Below, piece by piece: positions 29,196 to 30,149 of a DNA stretch of 30,149 nucleotides (the stretch's first letter is position 1; every line of letters starts with the position of its first letter). Origin of the DNA: Gryganskiella cystojenkinii. Its lineage: Eukaryota > Mortierellomycota > Mortierellomycetes > Mortierellales > Mortierellaceae. Under the pieces are notes generated by a model that made no database searches, had not been told where the DNA came from, and saw only the letters and a program-made list of their open reading frames with translations. The translations under genes and the position numbers were made by a program. The stretch spans positions 1,358-31,506 of the forward strand of contig JAAAIG010000430.1 in assembly GCA_015852425.1 (NCBI GenBank), given 5' to 3'.

Positions 29196-30149
29196 TTATG
29201 CACGGTGTTGCGTCCGACCTTGCGGTGCCCGGACATACCCATAACTCTCATCATGAAGCACTGTCGGCACGGTTGAGGATTGTCCTTGATACATTTGAGG
29301 CGCTCCGACGGGTGCGTACAACTGCGGGTGCCTCATATCCTGTCCGCGGCCTTGCCCCGGCAGGACCATTGTCGTCGCTGCCGAAGTCGCCAACGGTGAA
29401 GAAGGGTAAGACTGTGGGCCCGAGTACATCGTCGCAACTGACCCACTGTTCCCATACATGAACGGACTACTCGCTGCGATCGTTGTACTATCCGACATGT
29501 ACGGTGAAGAATAACCCCCTCCGCCGGTGACCGAGGAATTCATATCCGAGTGTGGGTTGCCAGGAACAGCGGCGCCTGCAAACTGAGCATATTGTTGTTG
29601 TTGGAGCAAGAATTGTTGGTATTGTTGCTGTTGCTGTTCCTGTTCCTGTTGGAAATGAGAGTCCTGTTCCTGATACTGTTGAGGATCCAAGGGGTTCAAA
29701 TGTGCAACGGGCACGGTCTGTGGGTTTTGTACTTGATGCGGCATCGCCTGACCATCCTGAGGGTTTTGAGGAGTGCCACTTGTACCATCGGGTCGAGGTT
29801 TGAGAACCGGTGGTGGCGGTGGGTAATAACCCTCTGTGTTGTACGAGACGGGGACGACCTGTGGTTGATGTACCTGTGGTGGGACCGTTTGTGGTGGCTG
29901 TCCTGCAGCCGTGAGTCCTGACGGATACGTATCCGACTTTGCTGGGTTGTCCAGTGCTGGTAATTGGCCCATCGGCGGAGTCCCCGAGACTTGATCGGAC
30001 ATGTGCACAACGTGGAGTTGTTGCTTACGGGCCTTGCTCCGTCTCCAAAAGACGAATCCACCTCCCAGAATCACAACGACGACAGCGGCTGCAGCCGCTC
30101 CGATAATCGCAGGAGAGATACCGCCACTGCCAGTTCCACTGCCGTCATT
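29196..30149 (-). CDS. Single-pass membrane protein, C-terminal part, cut at the window edge
   Basis: The frame is open to the window end (first codon at 30149) and stops with TAA at 29196-29198, giving 317 visible residues. The visible start is a Gly/Ser/Asn linker, then a membrane helix (ISPAIIGAAAAAVVVVILGG and onward to FVFW, about residues 11-36) with a basic stop-transfer WRRSKARK. The remaining ~275 residues form a Gln/Pro/Tyr-rich cytoplasmic tail with a long Gln run, PPPPP and repeated QVP/TVP phrases. The missing N-terminal part is probably extracellular. Such a layout is common in fungal surface proteins, including Kelch-repeat ones, but nothing visible identifies the ectodomain. 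Confidence 0.75.
   Translation of the reverse strand, partial: NDGSGTGSGGISPAIIGAAAAAVVVVILGGGFVFWRRSKARKQQLHVVHMSDQVSGTPPMGQLPALDNPAKSDTYPSGLTAAGQPPQTVPPQVHQPQVVPVSYNTEGYYPPPPPVLKPRPDGTSGTPQNPQDGQAMPHQVQNPQTVPVAHLNPLDPQQYQEQDSHFQQEQEQQQQQYQQFLLQQQQYAQFAGAAVPGNPHSDMNSSVTGGGGYSSPYMSDSTTIAASSPFMYGNSGSVATMYSGPQSYPSSPLATSAATTMVLPGQGRGQDMRHPQLYAPVGAPQMYQGQSSTVPTVLHDESYGYVRAPQGRTQHRA

Noticed and set aside
1..30149. CRISPR arrays, bacterial operons, rRNA and tRNA genes
   Set aside because: No regular spacer-repeat array, no ribosome-binding sites, and no tRNA-like box A/box B pair was found. The introns show that this is eukaryotic nuclear DNA.

Overview
This is nuclear DNA from a filamentous, early-diverging fungus. 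A mortierellaceous (Mucoromycota, Mortierella-type) genome is the best fit. The evidence is short GT-AG introns of about 40-280 bp, long Ser/Gln/Asn/His-rich stretches inserted in conserved proteins, pyrimidine-rich gene leaders, and fungal cell-biology proteins (a Dbf2/Sid2-type NDR kinase and an Mlp1/TPR nucleoporin). The lineage is inferred from gene style, not from a marker gene.

Layout. Bases 1-23623 carry five genes, all on the minus strand: a Ser-rich coiled-coil protein (13-900); a two-exon ArsB-like ion transporter with very long loops (2569-5161); a five-exon protein of unknown function with a membrane anchor, a Rossmann-like segment and an 11-nt microexon (7800-12094); a four-exon Dbf2/Sid2-type kinase (12970-15722); and a ten-exon Mlp1/TPR nuclear-basket protein of about 2242 residues (16050-23623). 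Between the transporter and the unknown gene lies a decayed gene with premature stops but recognisable splice sites (about 5640-6985). All multi-exon models were built by hand from splice signals. Each complete model closes to a whole number of codons.

From 24.6 to 28.8 kb the character changes. A foldback repeat (about 24601-24829) precedes a tandem segmental duplication (about 24950-26530 and 27005-28515) on the plus strand. It carries three intact genes for very small, intronless, related proteins of 67, 67 and 77 residues that share the start MPY(K/R)YPRT. Their promoters share a CCTTTTGGCA-like box about 20-25 bp before a TATA-like element. A fourth copy of this promoter at 26492-26521 has no gene after it. 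Each duplicated unit also carries matching, apparently decayed coding sequence behind the small gene. I recognise no described family for these proteins, and they are the best candidate for something new here.

The right edge (29196-30149) holds the C-terminal part of a single-pass membrane protein on the minus strand, with a Gln/Pro-rich tail, cut by the window end.

How the genes relate. The kinase and nucleoporin are core cell-cycle and nuclear-pore functions. Nothing in the sequence ties them to the transporter or to the small-protein cluster. Neighbouring genes here share strand but show no sign of joint regulation.
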